From positions 1 through 64,000 of the forward strand of contig NZ_BMWG01000022.1 in the NCBI RefSeq assembly GCF_014651115.1: a DNA stretch of 64,000 nucleotides, given 5' to 3'. Under the pieces are notes generated by a model. It saw nothing but the letters and a program-made list of their open reading frames with translations, had not been told where the DNA came from and did not search any database. The DNA is from Streptomyces inusitatus. Lineage in GTDB: Bacteria; Actinomycetota; Actinomycetes; Streptomycetales; Streptomycetaceae. Below are positions 26,100 through 36,807 of the stretch, in pieces (within the stretch, counting starts at the first letter, position 1; every line of letters starts with the position of its first letter). The position numbers and the translations under genes were made by a program.

Positions 26100-27010
26100 C
26101 GGGTGGCCTCCTCTTCGTCCCGGTCCCGGTCCGCACGGTCGCCGGTGGAGCCGGTGGTGGTGCCGGTGGCGGGGCCGGTGGAGCTGGTGGAGCCGTGGCG
26201 TCCGAGCCGGTCCTCCGAGCGCTGCTCCAGCGCCTTGAGATCGCTCAGCGCCTTGGCCGAGACATCGCGGATCTGGCCGCGCTCCCGCAGGGTGCTGATC
26301 ACCGTCAGCTCGGAGGGGGTGCCGTCCGGCAGCAGACCGGGGATGTCCACCGCGTTGTGCCGGGCGTAGACACCGGGGGCGGGCAGCGGCGGGAGCTGCT
26401 TGCCCTCACGGACCCGCCGCTCGGCCATCTCGCGCTGGGTCAGGGACCGCTCGGTGCGCTCCTTGTGGGTGAGGACCATCGCGCCGACCGCCGCCGTGAT
26501 CAGCAGCGCGCCGGTGATCTCGAAGGCGAAGACGTACTTGGTGAAGAGGAGGGCGGCGAGCCCCTCGACATTGCCGCCGTGGGCGGTGTTGGCGGCCCCC
26601 AGGCCGTTGAAGGTCGACAGCGAGGCGTGCCCGATGCCGGCGATCAGCAGCACACCGAAGCCGAGTCCGCAGAGCGCCGCGAGCCAGCGCTGCCCCTTGA
26701 GCGTCTCCTTCAGGGAGTCGGCGGCGGTGACGCCGACGAGCATGACCACGAAGAGGAACAGCATCATGATCGCGCCGGTGTAGACGACGATCTGGACGAC
26801 ACCGAGGAAGTACGCGCCGTTGGCGAGGTAGAAGACCGCCAGGATGATCATGGTTCCGGCGAGGCAGAGGGCGCTGTGCACGGCCCGCCTCATCAGAATC
26901 GTACAGAGCGCGCCGATCACGGCGACGGTGCCGAGCACCCAGAACTGGACGGCCTCACCGGTCGAAGTGGTGGTCGCCGCCAGGGTGTTCAGCCCGCTCA
27001 GGCCGGTCAT
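26096..27010 (-). CDS. nuoJ: NADH-quinone oxidoreductase subunit J, with long cytoplasmic tail
   Basis: 304 residues. The first ~190 form the usual five membrane helices (A-V-H-S-A-L-C-L-A-G and Q-I-V-V-Y-T-G-A-I-M-M-L-F-L-F-V-V-M mark the family). The remaining ~110 residues are a soluble tail with H-K-E-R-T-E-R-S, L-P-P-L-P-A-P-G-V-Y-A-R-H-N-A-V-D and a Ser/Thr/Gly-Asp/Arg end. E. coli NuoJ (184 residues) has no such tail; long forms occur in actinobacteria. It may hold the complex or partner proteins; role unknown. Overlaps nuoI by 4 bases. Confidence 0.96.
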   Translation of the reverse strand: MTGLSGLNTLAATTTSTGEAVQFWVLGTVAVIGALCTILMRRAVHSALCLAGTMIILAVFYLANGAYFLGVVQIVVYTGAIMMLFLFVVMLVGVTAADSLKETLKGQRWLAALCGLGFGVLLIAGIGHASLSTFNGLGAANTAHGGNVEGLAALLFTKYVFAFEITGALLITAAVGAMVLTHKERTERSLTQREMAERRVREGKQLPPLPAPGVYARHNAVDIPGLLPDGTPSELTVISTLRERGQIRDVSAKALSDLKALEQRSEDRLGRHGSTSSTGPATGTTTGSTGDRADRDRDEEEATR

Positions 27011-27594
27011 GCGTCCACCTCCTCGTCCTTCTTCTCCTTGGAGACGGGGATCTGCTGGACGGTGCCGGGCGCGGCCTCGGTGACCAGCCCCCGGTAGTAG
27101 TCGGACTCGTCCATGCCGGGGTAGATGGCGTGCGGCGAGTCGACCATGGTCTCTTCCAGACCGGCGAGCAGCTGCTCCTTGGTGTAGATGAGGTTCTCGC
27201 GGGAGCTGTCGGCCAGCTCGAACTCATTGGTCATCGTCAGCGCCCGGGTGGGGCAGGCCTCGATGCAGAGTCCGCAGAGGATGCAGCGCGCGTAATTGAT
27301 CTGATAGACGCGGCCGTACCGCTCGCCCGGGGAGTACCGCTCTTCCTCGGTGTTGTCCGCGCCCTCGACATAGATGGCGTCGGCCGGGCAGGCCCAGGCG
27401 CACAGCTCGCACCCCACGCACTTCTCCAGCCCGTCCGGATGACGGTTGAGCTGGTGGCGGCCGTGGAAGCGCGGCGCCGTGACCTTCTCCTGCTCGGGGT
27501 ACTGCTCGGTCAGCCGCTTCTTGAACATGGCCTTGAAGGTCACGCCGAAGCCTGCGACCGGGTTCTGGAACGCGCTCTCCGAATCCTCAGACAC
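27007..27594 (-). CDS. nuoI: NADH-quinone oxidoreductase subunit I
   Basis: 195 residues from a GTG with GGAGG six bases before it; this start lies inside the last codons of nuoH. Two 4Fe-4S ferredoxin motifs are complete: C-V-G-C-E-L-C-A-W-A-C-P and C-I-L-C-G-L-C-I-E-A-C-P, binding clusters N6a and N6b that pass electrons toward NuoB. The acidic ~70-residue C terminus is normal for the actinobacterial form. Confidence 0.97.
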   Translation of the reverse strand: MSEDSESAFQNPVAGFGVTFKAMFKKRLTEQYPEQEKVTAPRFHGRHQLNRHPDGLEKCVGCELCAWACPADAIYVEGADNTEEERYSPGERYGRVYQINYARCILCGLCIEACPTRALTMTNEFELADSSRENLIYTKEQLLAGLEETMVDSPHAIYPGMDESDYYRGLVTEAAPGTVQQIPVSKEKKDEEVDA

Positions 27595-28978
27595 CGTCAG
27601 CCTCCTTTCCGTCACGAGGGCCATCACTCACAGTGTCGGACCCACCACTGACAATCAGCTCGCGCTCACGGCGGGGACGCCTGCGCGGCACGGGTGGCAG
27701 GGTCTGTCCGGGCAGCGGTGGCACCGGGAATCCGCCCGCCATCGGGTCGAAGGCGGGGGGCGGCGGTTTCGCCGCCTCGGCCGCCTGTTCCTTCTTGCCC
27801 CGGAACATGTCCGCGACGAAGGTCAAGAGCAGTACGGCGATGACCGCGCCGCCGACGTAGAGCAGGATCTGCTGGAAGTCGTAGTTCTCGTTCCGCAGCG
27901 CCCGCACGGTCGCGACCAGCATCAGCCAGACCAGCGAGACCGGGATGAGCACCTTCCAGCCGAGCTTCATGAGCTGGTCGTAGCGGACCCGGGGCAGGGT
28001 GCCGCGCAGCCAGATGAAGAAGAACAGCAAGAGCTGGACCTTGATGACGAACCAGAGCATCGGCCACCAGCCCTGGTTCGCGCCCTCCCAGAAGGTGGAG
28101 ATGGGGTACGGGGCCCGCCAGCCGCCCAGGAAGAGGGTGACCGAGACGGCGGAGACGGTGACCATGTTGACGTACTCGGCCAGCATGAACAGCGCGAACT
28201 TGATCGAGCTGTACTCGGTGTTGAAGCCGCCGACCAGGTCGCCCTCGGACTCCGGCATGTCGAACGGGGCCCGGTTGGTCTCTCCGACCATCGTGATGAT
28301 GTAGATGATGAAGGAGACCGGCAGCAGCACGATGTACCAGCGGTCCGCCTGCGCCTCCACGATCGCCGAGGTCGACATCGAGCCCGCGTAGAGGAAGACG
28401 GAGGCGAAGGCCGCGCCCATGGCGATCTCGTACGAGATCATCTGCGCCGCCGAGCGCAATCCGCCGAGCAGCGGGTAGGTCGAGCCCGAGGACCAGCCCG
28501 CGAGCACCAGGCCGTAGATGCCGACCGAGGCGACCGCGAGGACATAGAGCATCGCGATCGGCAGATCGGTGAGCTGCATCGTGGTGCGCTGGCCGAAGAT
28601 CGAGACCTGGTTGTCCGAAGGGCCGAAGGGGATGACGGCGATCGCCATGAAGGCGGGGATCGCGGCGATGATCGGGGCGAGGATGTAGACGACCTTGTCC
28701 GCCCGCTTGACGATCACATCCTCCTTCAGCATCAGCTTGACGCCGTCCGCGAGGGACTGGAGGAGGCCCCAGGGGCCGTGCCGGTTGGGGCCGATGCGGA
28801 GCTGCATCCAGGCGACGACCTTGCGCTCCCAGACGATGGAGAAGAGCACCGTCACCATCAGGAAGGCGAAGCAGAAAACGGCCTTGAGGGCGACGAGCCA
28901 CCAGGGGTCGCGCCCGAAGAGCGAGAGGTCCTCGGCGGCGAGAAGCTGCATCTCGGCGAGGGGGGCCACGGCGATCAT
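27587..28978 (-). CDS. nuoH: NADH-quinone oxidoreductase subunit H
   Basis: 463 residues with eight membrane helices; forms the quinone chamber with NuoB and NuoD. Family segments: E-R-K-V-V-A-W-M-Q-L-R-I-G-P-N-R-H-G-P and E-T-N-R-A-P-F-D-M-P-E-S-E-G-D-L-V-G-G-F. The C-terminal ~80 residues are a Pro/Arg-rich cytoplasmic extension (P-P-P-P-A-F-D-P-M) absent from E. coli NuoH. Overlaps nuoG by 4 and nuoI by 8 bases. Confidence 0.96.
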   Translation of the reverse strand: MIAVAPLAEMQLLAAEDLSLFGRDPWWLVALKAVFCFAFLMVTVLFSIVWERKVVAWMQLRIGPNRHGPWGLLQSLADGVKLMLKEDVIVKRADKVVYILAPIIAAIPAFMAIAVIPFGPSDNQVSIFGQRTTMQLTDLPIAMLYVLAVASVGIYGLVLAGWSSGSTYPLLGGLRSAAQMISYEIAMGAAFASVFLYAGSMSTSAIVEAQADRWYIVLLPVSFIIYIITMVGETNRAPFDMPESEGDLVGGFNTEYSSIKFALFMLAEYVNMVTVSAVSVTLFLGGWRAPYPISTFWEGANQGWWPMLWFVIKVQLLLFFFIWLRGTLPRVRYDQLMKLGWKVLIPVSLVWLMLVATVRALRNENYDFQQILLYVGGAVIAVLLLTFVADMFRGKKEQAAEAAKPPPPAFDPMAGGFPVPPLPGQTLPPVPRRRPRRERELIVSGGSDTVSDGPRDGKEADGV

Positions 28979-31485
28979 GCGCGCACCTCCGGCGACTCGG
29001 TCGCGTCCGGGCCGGCTGCGGTCGCGCCGATGCGGACCAGCCGGCCGGGGCGGGCCCCGGTGTCGTCGCCGACACCGCCGCCGGTGGAGTTGAGCGGCAG
29101 CCAGACGACCCGGTCGGGCATCTCGGTGACCTTCAGGGGGAGTCGTACGGTCCCGGCGGGGCCGGTGACGGAGAGTTCGTCGCCGTCCTTGACGCCGGTC
29201 TCGGCGGCCGTGGCGGGCGACAGCCGGGCGACGGCCTCGTGACGGGTGCCCGCCAGGGCCGCGTCGCCGCGCTGGAGCAGCCCCTGATCGAGCAGGAGCC
29301 GGTGTCCGGCGAGGACCGCCTCGCCCTCGCCCGCGGACGGCAGCGGTACGGCGGACTCCATCGGCCCGCCGGCCCGGGGGCCGCGCCAGACGCCGAGCCG
29401 GTCCAGTTCACGGCGTACGGAGGTGAGATCGGGCAGTCCGAAGGGGATGTCCATCTCGTCCGCGATCATGTGCAGGACGCGGGCGTCGGCCGGGGCGAGC
29501 GTGCGGGTCATCTGCTCGGGCTTGAGAGCGGCCTCGAACATCCGCGCGCGGCCCTCCCAGTTGAGGAAGGTGCCGGGTTTCTCGGCGACGGCCGCCACCG
29601 GGAAGACGACGTCGGCGCGGTCGGTGACCTCGCTGGGCCGCAGCTCCAGGGAGACCAGGAAGCCGACCTCGTCCAGCGCCTCGCGGGCGCGGGCCGGGTC
29701 GGGCAGATCGGCGATCTCGACGCCCGCGACGAGCAGTGCGGCGAGTTCGCCGGTGGCCGCCGCGTCGATGATCCGGTCGGTGTCGCGGCCGTAGCGGTGC
29801 GGGAGTTCCCGTACGCGCCAGACCTCGGCGGTCTCCTCGCGGGCGCGGGGGTCGGTGGCGGGCCGGCCGCCGGGCAGCAGCGAGGGGATCGCGCCGGCCT
29901 CGGCCGCGCCGCGCTCCCCGGCCCGGCGCGGGATCCACACCAGCCGGGCGCCGGTGGCGGTCGCGGTGCGGACGGCGGCGGTGAGCCCGCCGGGGACGCC
30001 CGCGAGCCGTTCGCCGACGACGATGACCGCGCCCTCGGTGCGCAGCGCGTCGGCGGCCGTCGCTCCGTCGCCGTCGAGTCCGTCGGCGGCGGCGAGCGCG
30101 TCCAGCCACTCGGTCTCGGTGCCGGGCGCGGTGGGGAGCAGGGTGCCGCCCGCCTTGGCCAGGCCGCGGGTGGCGTGGGTGGCGAGCGCGAAGGTGCGCT
30201 GGCCGTGCTTGCGGTGGGCCTTGCGGAGCCGGAGGAAGACCCCGGGGGCCTCCTCCTCCGCCTCGAAGCCGACCAGGAGCACGGCGGGCGCCTTCTCCAG
30301 TACGGCGTTGGTGACGCCGTCCCCGGACAGGTCCCGGCCCCGGCCCGCGACCTCGGCGGCCAGGAAGTCGGCCTCCTCCGGGGAGTGGACGCGGGCGCGG
30401 AAGTCGACGTCGTTGGTGTCGAGGGCGACCCGGGCGAACTTGGCGTACGCGTAGGAGTCCTCGACGGTGAGCCGGCCGCCCGCGAGGACCCCGGCCCGGC
30501 CGCGCGCCGCGCCGAGTCCGGCCGCGGCGGCGGCGAGCGCCTCGGGCCAGCCGGCGGGCTGGAGCACCCCGTCCGCGTCACGGATCAGCGGGGTGGTCAG
30601 CCGGTCCCGCTGCTGGGCGTAGCGGAATCCGAATCGCCCCTTGTCGCAGATCCACTCCTCGTTGACCTCGGGGTCGTCGGCGGCGAGCCGCCGCATGACC
30701 TTGCCGCGCCGGTGGTCGGTGCGGGTGGCGCAGCCGCCGGAGCAGTGCTCGCAGACGCTGGGCGAGGAGACCAGGTCGAAGGGGCGGGAGCGGAAGCGGT
30801 ACGCGGCCGAGGTCAGCGCGCCGACCGGGCAGATCTGGATGGTGTTTCCGGAGAAGTACGACTCGAAGGGGTCGCCCTCGCCGGTGCCGACCTGCTGGAG
30901 CGCGCCCCGCTCGACCAGTTCGATCATCGGGTCGCCCGCGACCTGGTTGGAGAAGCGGGTGCAGCGGGCGCAGAGCACGCACCGCTCGCGGTCGAGCAGC
31001 ACCTGGGTGGAGATCGGCACCGGCTTCTCGTAGGTGCGCTTCTTGCCCTCGAAGCGGGAGTCGGCGTCGCCGTGGGACATCGCCTGGTTCTGGAGCGGGC
31101 ACTCGCCGCCCTTGTCGCAGACGGGGCAGTCCAGCGGATGGTTGATCAGCAGCAGCTCCATCACGCCCTTCTGCGCCTTCTCGGCGACGGGCGAGCTGAG
31201 CTGCGACTTGACGACCATGCCGTCGGTGCAGGTGATGGTGCAGGAGGCCATCGGCTTGCGCTGGCCCTCGACCTCCACGATGCACTGCCGGCAGGCGCCG
31301 ACGGGATCGAGGAGGGGGTGGTCGCAGAACCGGGGGATCTCGATGCCGAGGAGTTCGGCGGCGCGGATGACGAGGGTCCCCTTGGGGACGCTGATCTCGG
31401 CGCCGTCGATGGTCAGTGTGACGAGGTCCTCGGGCGGCAGCGCCGCCTCCCCGCCCCCGGAGGGAGCGCTCGTGGTCACAGTCAT
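28975..31485 (-). CDS. nuoG: NADH-quinone oxidoreductase subunit G
   Basis: 836 residues. Starts at the ATG at 31485 with GGAGG upstream. N-terminal ferredoxin-like domain binds a 2Fe-2S cluster (C-x11-C-x2-C ... C-T). Then come the His-plus-Cys 4Fe-4S site (H-P-L-D-C-P-V-C-D-K-G-G-E-C) and a second 4Fe-4S (C-V-L-C-A-R-C ... I-C-P-V-G-A). The molybdopterin-oxidoreductase-like body opens with C-E-H-C-S-G-G-C and a distant Cys (W-I-C-D-K-G), the pattern that binds the extra N7 cluster. Carries electrons within the peripheral arm. Confidence 0.96.
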   Translation of the reverse strand: MTVTTSAPSGGGEAALPPEDLVTLTIDGAEISVPKGTLVIRAAELLGIEIPRFCDHPLLDPVGACRQCIVEVEGQRKPMASCTITCTDGMVVKSQLSSPVAEKAQKGVMELLLINHPLDCPVCDKGGECPLQNQAMSHGDADSRFEGKKRTYEKPVPISTQVLLDRERCVLCARCTRFSNQVAGDPMIELVERGALQQVGTGEGDPFESYFSGNTIQICPVGALTSAAYRFRSRPFDLVSSPSVCEHCSGGCATRTDHRRGKVMRRLAADDPEVNEEWICDKGRFGFRYAQQRDRLTTPLIRDADGVLQPAGWPEALAAAAAGLGAARGRAGVLAGGRLTVEDSYAYAKFARVALDTNDVDFRARVHSPEEADFLAAEVAGRGRDLSGDGVTNAVLEKAPAVLLVGFEAEEEAPGVFLRLRKAHRKHGQRTFALATHATRGLAKAGGTLLPTAPGTETEWLDALAAADGLDGDGATAADALRTEGAVIVVGERLAGVPGGLTAAVRTATATGARLVWIPRRAGERGAAEAGAIPSLLPGGRPATDPRAREETAEVWRVRELPHRYGRDTDRIIDAAATGELAALLVAGVEIADLPDPARAREALDEVGFLVSLELRPSEVTDRADVVFPVAAVAEKPGTFLNWEGRARMFEAALKPEQMTRTLAPADARVLHMIADEMDIPFGLPDLTSVRRELDRLGVWRGPRAGGPMESAVPLPSAGEGEAVLAGHRLLLDQGLLQRGDAALAGTRHEAVARLSPATAAETGVKDGDELSVTGPAGTVRLPLKVTEMPDRVVWLPLNSTGGGVGDDTGARPGRLVRIGATAAGPDATESPEVRA

Positions 31486-32858
31486 GCGTTCACCTCCGTA
31501 CGGTGATCGGCCCAAGCGGTCGACTTGGCCGGGTCGAAGGGGCAGCCGGAGCCGGTGATGTGCTGTTCGTACTCCTCGCGGAAGTACTGGAGCGAGGAGA
31601 AGATGGGGGATGCCGCGCCGTCGCCGAGGGCGCAGAACGACTTGCCGTTGATGTTGTCGGCGATGTCGTTGAGTTTGTCGAGGTCGGACATGACGCCGTT
31701 GCCGGCCTCGATGTCGCGGAGCAGCTGGACGAGCCAGTAGGTGCCCTCGCGGCAGGGGGTGCACTTGCCGCAGGACTCATGGGCGTAGAACTCGGTCCAG
31801 CGGGTGACGGCCCGCACCACGCAGGTGGTCTCGTCGAAGCACTGGAGCGCCTTGGTGCCGAGCATGGAGCCGGCGGCGGCGACGCCCTCGTAGTCGAGGG
31901 GCACGTCGAGGTGTTCCTCGGTGAGCAGCGGGGTGGAGGAGCCGCCGGGGGTCCAGAACTTGAGGCGGTGGCCGGGTCGCATGCCGCCGCTCATGTCGAG
32001 GAGCTGGCGGAGGGTGATCCCGAGGGGGGCCTCGTACTGGCCGGGGCCCGCGACATGGCCGCTGAGCGAGTAGAGCGTGAAGCCCGCGGACTTCTCGCTG
32101 CCCATCGATTTGAACCAGTCTTTCCCGCGGTTGAGGATCGCGGGAACCGAGGCGATGGACTCGACGTTGTTCACGACAGTGGGGCACGCGTACAGACCGG
32201 CGACCGCGGGGAAGGGGGGTCGCAGCCGGGGCTGGCCGCGCCGTCCTTCCAGCGAGTCCAGCAGTGCGGTCTCCTCGCCGCAGATGTACGCGCCCGCGCC
32301 CGCGTGCACCGTGATGTCGAGGTCGATTCCGCTGCCGAGGACGTCCTTGCCGAGGTATCCCGCCTCGTACGCCTCGCGCACGGCTTCGTGGAGCCTGCGC
32401 AGTACGGGGACGACCTCACCGCGGAGATAGATGAAGGCGTGGTTCGAGCGGATCGCGTAGCAGGCGATGATCATCCCCTCGATGAGGGAATGCGGGTTGG
32501 CGAAGAGGAGCGGGATGTCCTTGCAGGTCCCGGGCTCCGACTCGTCGGCGTTGACAACTAGATAGTGCGGCTTGCCGTCTCCCTGCGGGATGAACTGCCA
32601 TTTCATCCCGGTGGGGAAGCCCGCGCCGCCCCGGCCGCGGAGGCCCGAGTCCTTGACGTAGGCGATGAGGTCGTCGGGGGTCATGGCGAGGGCCTTGCGC
32701 AGGCCCTGGTAGCCCTCGTGGCGCTGATAGGTCTTCAGCGTCCAGGACTCCTCCTCGTCCCAGAAGGCGGAGAGGACGGGCGCGAGGAGTTTCTCCGGGC
32801 TGTTCTCCCCGTCGGCCCCGGGCCGGGCGGTGCCTCCGTATTCGGTGGACACGGCCAT
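31482..32858 (-). CDS. nuoF: NADH-quinone oxidoreductase subunit F (NADH/FMN site)
   Basis: 458 residues. FMN/NADH binding: G-L-R-G-R-G-G-A-G-F-P-T-G and N-A-D-E-S-E-P-G-T-C-K-D; 4Fe-4S cluster N3: S-C-G-K-C-T-P-C-R-E-G with a later Cys. It takes electrons from NADH and hands them to NuoE/NuoG. The ATG overlaps the nuoE TGA by one base (TGATG), a coupling arrangement. Confidence 0.97.
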   Translation of the reverse strand: MAVSTEYGGTARPGADGENSPEKLLAPVLSAFWDEEESWTLKTYQRHEGYQGLRKALAMTPDDLIAYVKDSGLRGRGGAGFPTGMKWQFIPQGDGKPHYLVVNADESEPGTCKDIPLLFANPHSLIEGMIIACYAIRSNHAFIYLRGEVVPVLRRLHEAVREAYEAGYLGKDVLGSGIDLDITVHAGAGAYICGEETALLDSLEGRRGQPRLRPPFPAVAGLYACPTVVNNVESIASVPAILNRGKDWFKSMGSEKSAGFTLYSLSGHVAGPGQYEAPLGITLRQLLDMSGGMRPGHRLKFWTPGGSSTPLLTEEHLDVPLDYEGVAAAGSMLGTKALQCFDETTCVVRAVTRWTEFYAHESCGKCTPCREGTYWLVQLLRDIEAGNGVMSDLDKLNDIADNINGKSFCALGDGAASPIFSSLQYFREEYEQHITGSGCPFDPAKSTAWADHRTEVNA

Positions 32859-33663
32859 CACTCCCCCTCCTCGGTGACCGGTCCGGACGGGTGCCGGGGG
32901 TCGGAGTCCGATGTCGACTGCGTGGTGTCCGCGGTCCCGGCGCGGGGGGAGACCACCCGGGCGGGGATGGACTCGCCCTTGGCCAGGCGCAGTCCGATCA
33001 GCGAGGCGTGGCCCGCGCCGCCGGTGGCCGCGACCGCGCCGGGGCGCTCGTCGGGGAAGCCGGCGAGGATCCGCGCGGTCTCCTTGTAGGTGCACAGGGG
33101 AGCGCCCCTGGTGGGCTCCACCGGCCGGCCCGCGCGCAGGTCGTCGACGAGCCGGCGGGCGCTCTCGGGTGTCTGGTTGTCGAAGAACTCCCAGTTCACC
33201 ATCACCACCGGGGCGAAGTCGCAGGCCGCGTTGCACTCGATGTGCTCCAGCGTGACCTTGCCGTCCTCGGTGGTCTCGTTGTTGCCGACGCCGAGGTGTT
33301 CCTTGAGGTCCTCGAAGATGGCGTCGCCGCCCATCACCGCGCAGAGGGTGTTGGTGCAGACGCCGACCTGGTAGTCGCCGGAGGGTTTGCGGCGGTACAT
33401 GGTGTAGAAGGTGGCGACCGCGGTGACCTCGGCGGTGGTGAGTTCGAGGATCTCCGCGCAGAAGCGCATGCCGGTGCGGGAGACATGGCCCTCGTGGGAC
33501 TGCACCAGGTGGAGCAGCGGGAGGAGTGCGGAGCGCGAGTCGGGGTAGCGGGAGATGATCTCCTTGGCGTCCGCCTCCAGCGCGGCGCGCACATCGGCCG
33601 GGTAGTCGGGGGCGGGCAGCTGGGGCATCCCCAGCTGTACCTCCTGGTTGGGCGACTGGGCCG

Positions 33664-33667
<4 letters not shown>
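32858..33667 (-). CDS. nuoE: NADH-quinone oxidoreductase subunit E, extended
   Basis: 269 residues; E. coli NuoE has about 166. Thioredoxin-fold domain with the 2Fe-2S ligands C-T-N-T-L-C and C-N-A-A-C. The C-terminal ~85 residues after L-C-T-Y-K-E-T-A-R-I-L-A-G-F-P-D-E form a low-complexity extension rich in Gly, Ser, Asp and Pro. Long forms occur in actinobacteria. Overlaps nuoD by 4 bases. Confidence 0.96.
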
Positions 33668-35018
<1,351 letters not shown>

Positions 35019-35019
<1 letters not shown>

Positions 35020-35786
35020 CAGCTGTACGACCTCCGCTGGTCCGGAGCCGGGATCTGGGCGCCCTTGTACTCGACGGCGATGCCGCCGAGCGGATAGTCC
35101 TTGCGCTGCGGGAAGCCCTGCCAGTCGTCCGGCATCATGATCCGGGTGAGGGCGGGGTGGCCGTCGAAGATCAGGCCGAAGAAGTCGTAGGCCTCGCGCT
35201 CGTGCCAGTCGTTGGTCGGATAGACGGTGACCAGCGAGGGGATGCGCGGGTCGCGGTCCGGGGCGGAGACCTCGACGCGGATCAGCCGGCCGTGGGTGAG
35301 CGAGCGCAGATGGTAGACGGCGTGCAGCTCGCGGCCCTTGTCCTCGGGGTAGTGGACGGCGCTGACCCCGGTGCAGAGTTCGAAGCGCAGGGCGGGGTCG
35401 TCGCGCAGGGTGCGGGCGACCTGGAGCAGATGCTCGCGCTCGATGTGGAAGGTCAGCTCCGCCCGGTCGACGACCGTCTTCTCGATGGCGTGCTCGGGGA
35501 CGAGTCCCTGCTCCTCCAGAGCGCCTTCGAGTTCGTCGGCGACCTCGTCGAAGTAGCCGCCGTAGGGCCGGGTCGCCGCGCCGGGGAGCCGTACCGAGCG
35601 GACCAGTCCGCCGTAACCGGAGGTGTCGCCGCCGTTGTTGGCGCCGAACATCCCGCGCTGGACGCGGATCTCCTCGCCGTGTTCGCCGCGCTGTCCGGGG
35701 AGGTTCTGCTCGCTCAGTTCCTTCTCCGGGTTGGGCCGGTCGTCCGGCGGGGAGCCGGGCCGGCGGTCCTGTGGCCGGTCGCTCAT
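35019..35786 (-). CDS. nuoC: NADH-quinone oxidoreductase subunit C
   Basis: 255 residues. The 30-kDa-subunit domain begins near residue 75 and contains the signature E-R-E-A-Y-D-F-F-G-L-I-F-D-G-H-P-A-L and R-I-M-M-P-D-D-W. A polar N-terminal extension (D-R-P-N-P-E-K-E-L-S-E-Q-N-L-P-G-Q-R-G) is typical of Streptomyces. Separate from NuoD, unlike the fused E. coli NuoCD. Confidence 0.96.
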
Positions 35787-36337
35787 CGCAGCAGCCCCTT
35801 CATCTCGATCAGCGGGAGCGCCTTGAGCGCCGCTTCCTCCGCCTCACGGGCCGCCTCCTGCGCGTTGACACCGAGCTTGGAGGACTGGATCTTCTGATGG
35901 AGCTTGAGGATCGCGTCCAGCAGCATCTCGGGGCGCGGCGGGCAGCCGGGCAGATAGATGTCCACGGGGACGATGTGGTCGACGCCCTGGACGATCGCGT
36001 AGTTGTTGAACATGCCGCCCGAGGAGGCGCAAACCCCCATGGAGATCACCCACTTGGGGCTGGGCATCTGGTCGTAGACCTGCCGCAGCACCGGGGCCAT
36101 CTTCTGGCTGACCCGGCCGGCCACGATCATCAGATCGGCCTGGCGCGGCGAGCCGCGGAACACCTCCATGCCGAAGCGGGCCAGGTCGTAGCGGCCCGCG
36201 CCGGTCGTCATCATCTCGATGGCGCAGCACGCCAGCCCGAACGTGGCCGGGAAGACGGACGACTTGCGCACCCAGCCCGCGGCCTGCTCGACGGTGGTCA
36301 GCAGGAAACCGCTCGGCAGCTTCTCTTCGAGTCCCAT
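35783..36337 (-). CDS. nuoB: NADH-quinone oxidoreductase subunit B
   Basis: 184 residues. All four ligands of cluster N2 are present: the adjacent pair L-A-C-C-A-I-E-M, V-C-A-S-S-G-G, and P-G-C-P-P-R-P. N2 is the last cluster before menaquinone. 14 bases after nuoA, overlaps nuoC by 4. Confidence 0.97.
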   Translation of the reverse strand: MGLEEKLPSGFLLTTVEQAAGWVRKSSVFPATFGLACCAIEMMTTGAGRYDLARFGMEVFRGSPRQADLMIVAGRVSQKMAPVLRQVYDQMPSPKWVISMGVCASSGGMFNNYAIVQGVDHIVPVDIYLPGCPPRPEMLLDAILKLHQKIQSSKLGVNAQEAAREAEEAALKALPLIEMKGLLR

Positions 36338-36351
36338 TGGCCCTCAGCCCC

Positions 36352-36711
36352 TCAGTCCCATTCCAGCCCGCCGCGACGCCACACATAGGCGTAGGCGACG
36401 AAGACGGTGAGCACGAAGAGCAGCATCTCCACGAGCCCGAAAAGCCCGAGGGCGTCGAAGCTGACCGCCCAGGGGTAAAGGAAGACGATCTCGATGTCGA
36501 AGACGATGAAGAGCATCGCCGTCAGGTAGTACTTGATGGGAAAGCGGCCGCCTCCGGCCGGCGTCGGAGTGGGCTCGATGCCGCACTCGTACGCCTCCAG
36601 CTTTGCCCGGTTGTACCGTTTGGGGCCGATCAGCGTGGCCATGACCACGGAGAAGATCGCAAACCCTGCCCCGAGGGCGCCGAGTACAAGGATGGGCGCG
36701 TAGGCATTCAC
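36352..36711 (-). CDS. nuoA: NADH-quinone oxidoreductase subunit A
   Basis: 119 residues, three membrane helices, first gene of the operon. Y-E-C-G-I-E-P-T-P (redox-mobile loop Cys) and F-D-I-E-I-V-F-L-Y-P-W are diagnostic. Its upstream region holds a Rex-type operator 79-96 bases before the start codon. Confidence 0.97.
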   Translation of the reverse strand: MNAYAPILVLGALGAGFAIFSVVMATLIGPKRYNRAKLEAYECGIEPTPTPAGGGRFPIKYYLTAMLFIVFDIEIVFLYPWAVSFDALGLFGLVEMLLFVLTVFVAYAYVWRRGGLEWD

Positions 36712-36789
36712 CCTCCTCGCTCCTTCCAGTCGTCCTTGACCGAGTGGACCGCACCGGGCGTCTGCCGTGCCGCCCCGAAGATCGTGTTC

Positions 36790-36807
36790 ATGTGAGGCAG
36801 TTCACAA
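36790..36807 (-). promoter_or_regulatory. Rex (NADH/NAD+ sensor) operator in front of nuoA
   Basis: ATGTGAGGCAGTTCACAA matches the Rex consensus TTGTGAA-N4-TTCACAA at 12 of 14 specified positions, with the right half perfect. Rex is known to control nuo and cyd genes in S. coelicolor according to the redox state of the NAD pool. A possible -10 (TAAGAT on the minus strand, 36823-36828) lies just upstream, so bound Rex would cover the start of transcription. Confidence 0.75.

Noticed and set aside
29239..31506. 755-residue plus-strand frame opposite nuoG
   Set aside because: Gly/Ala/Arg-rich composition and no domain; nuoG on the other strand has all expected cysteine motifs.
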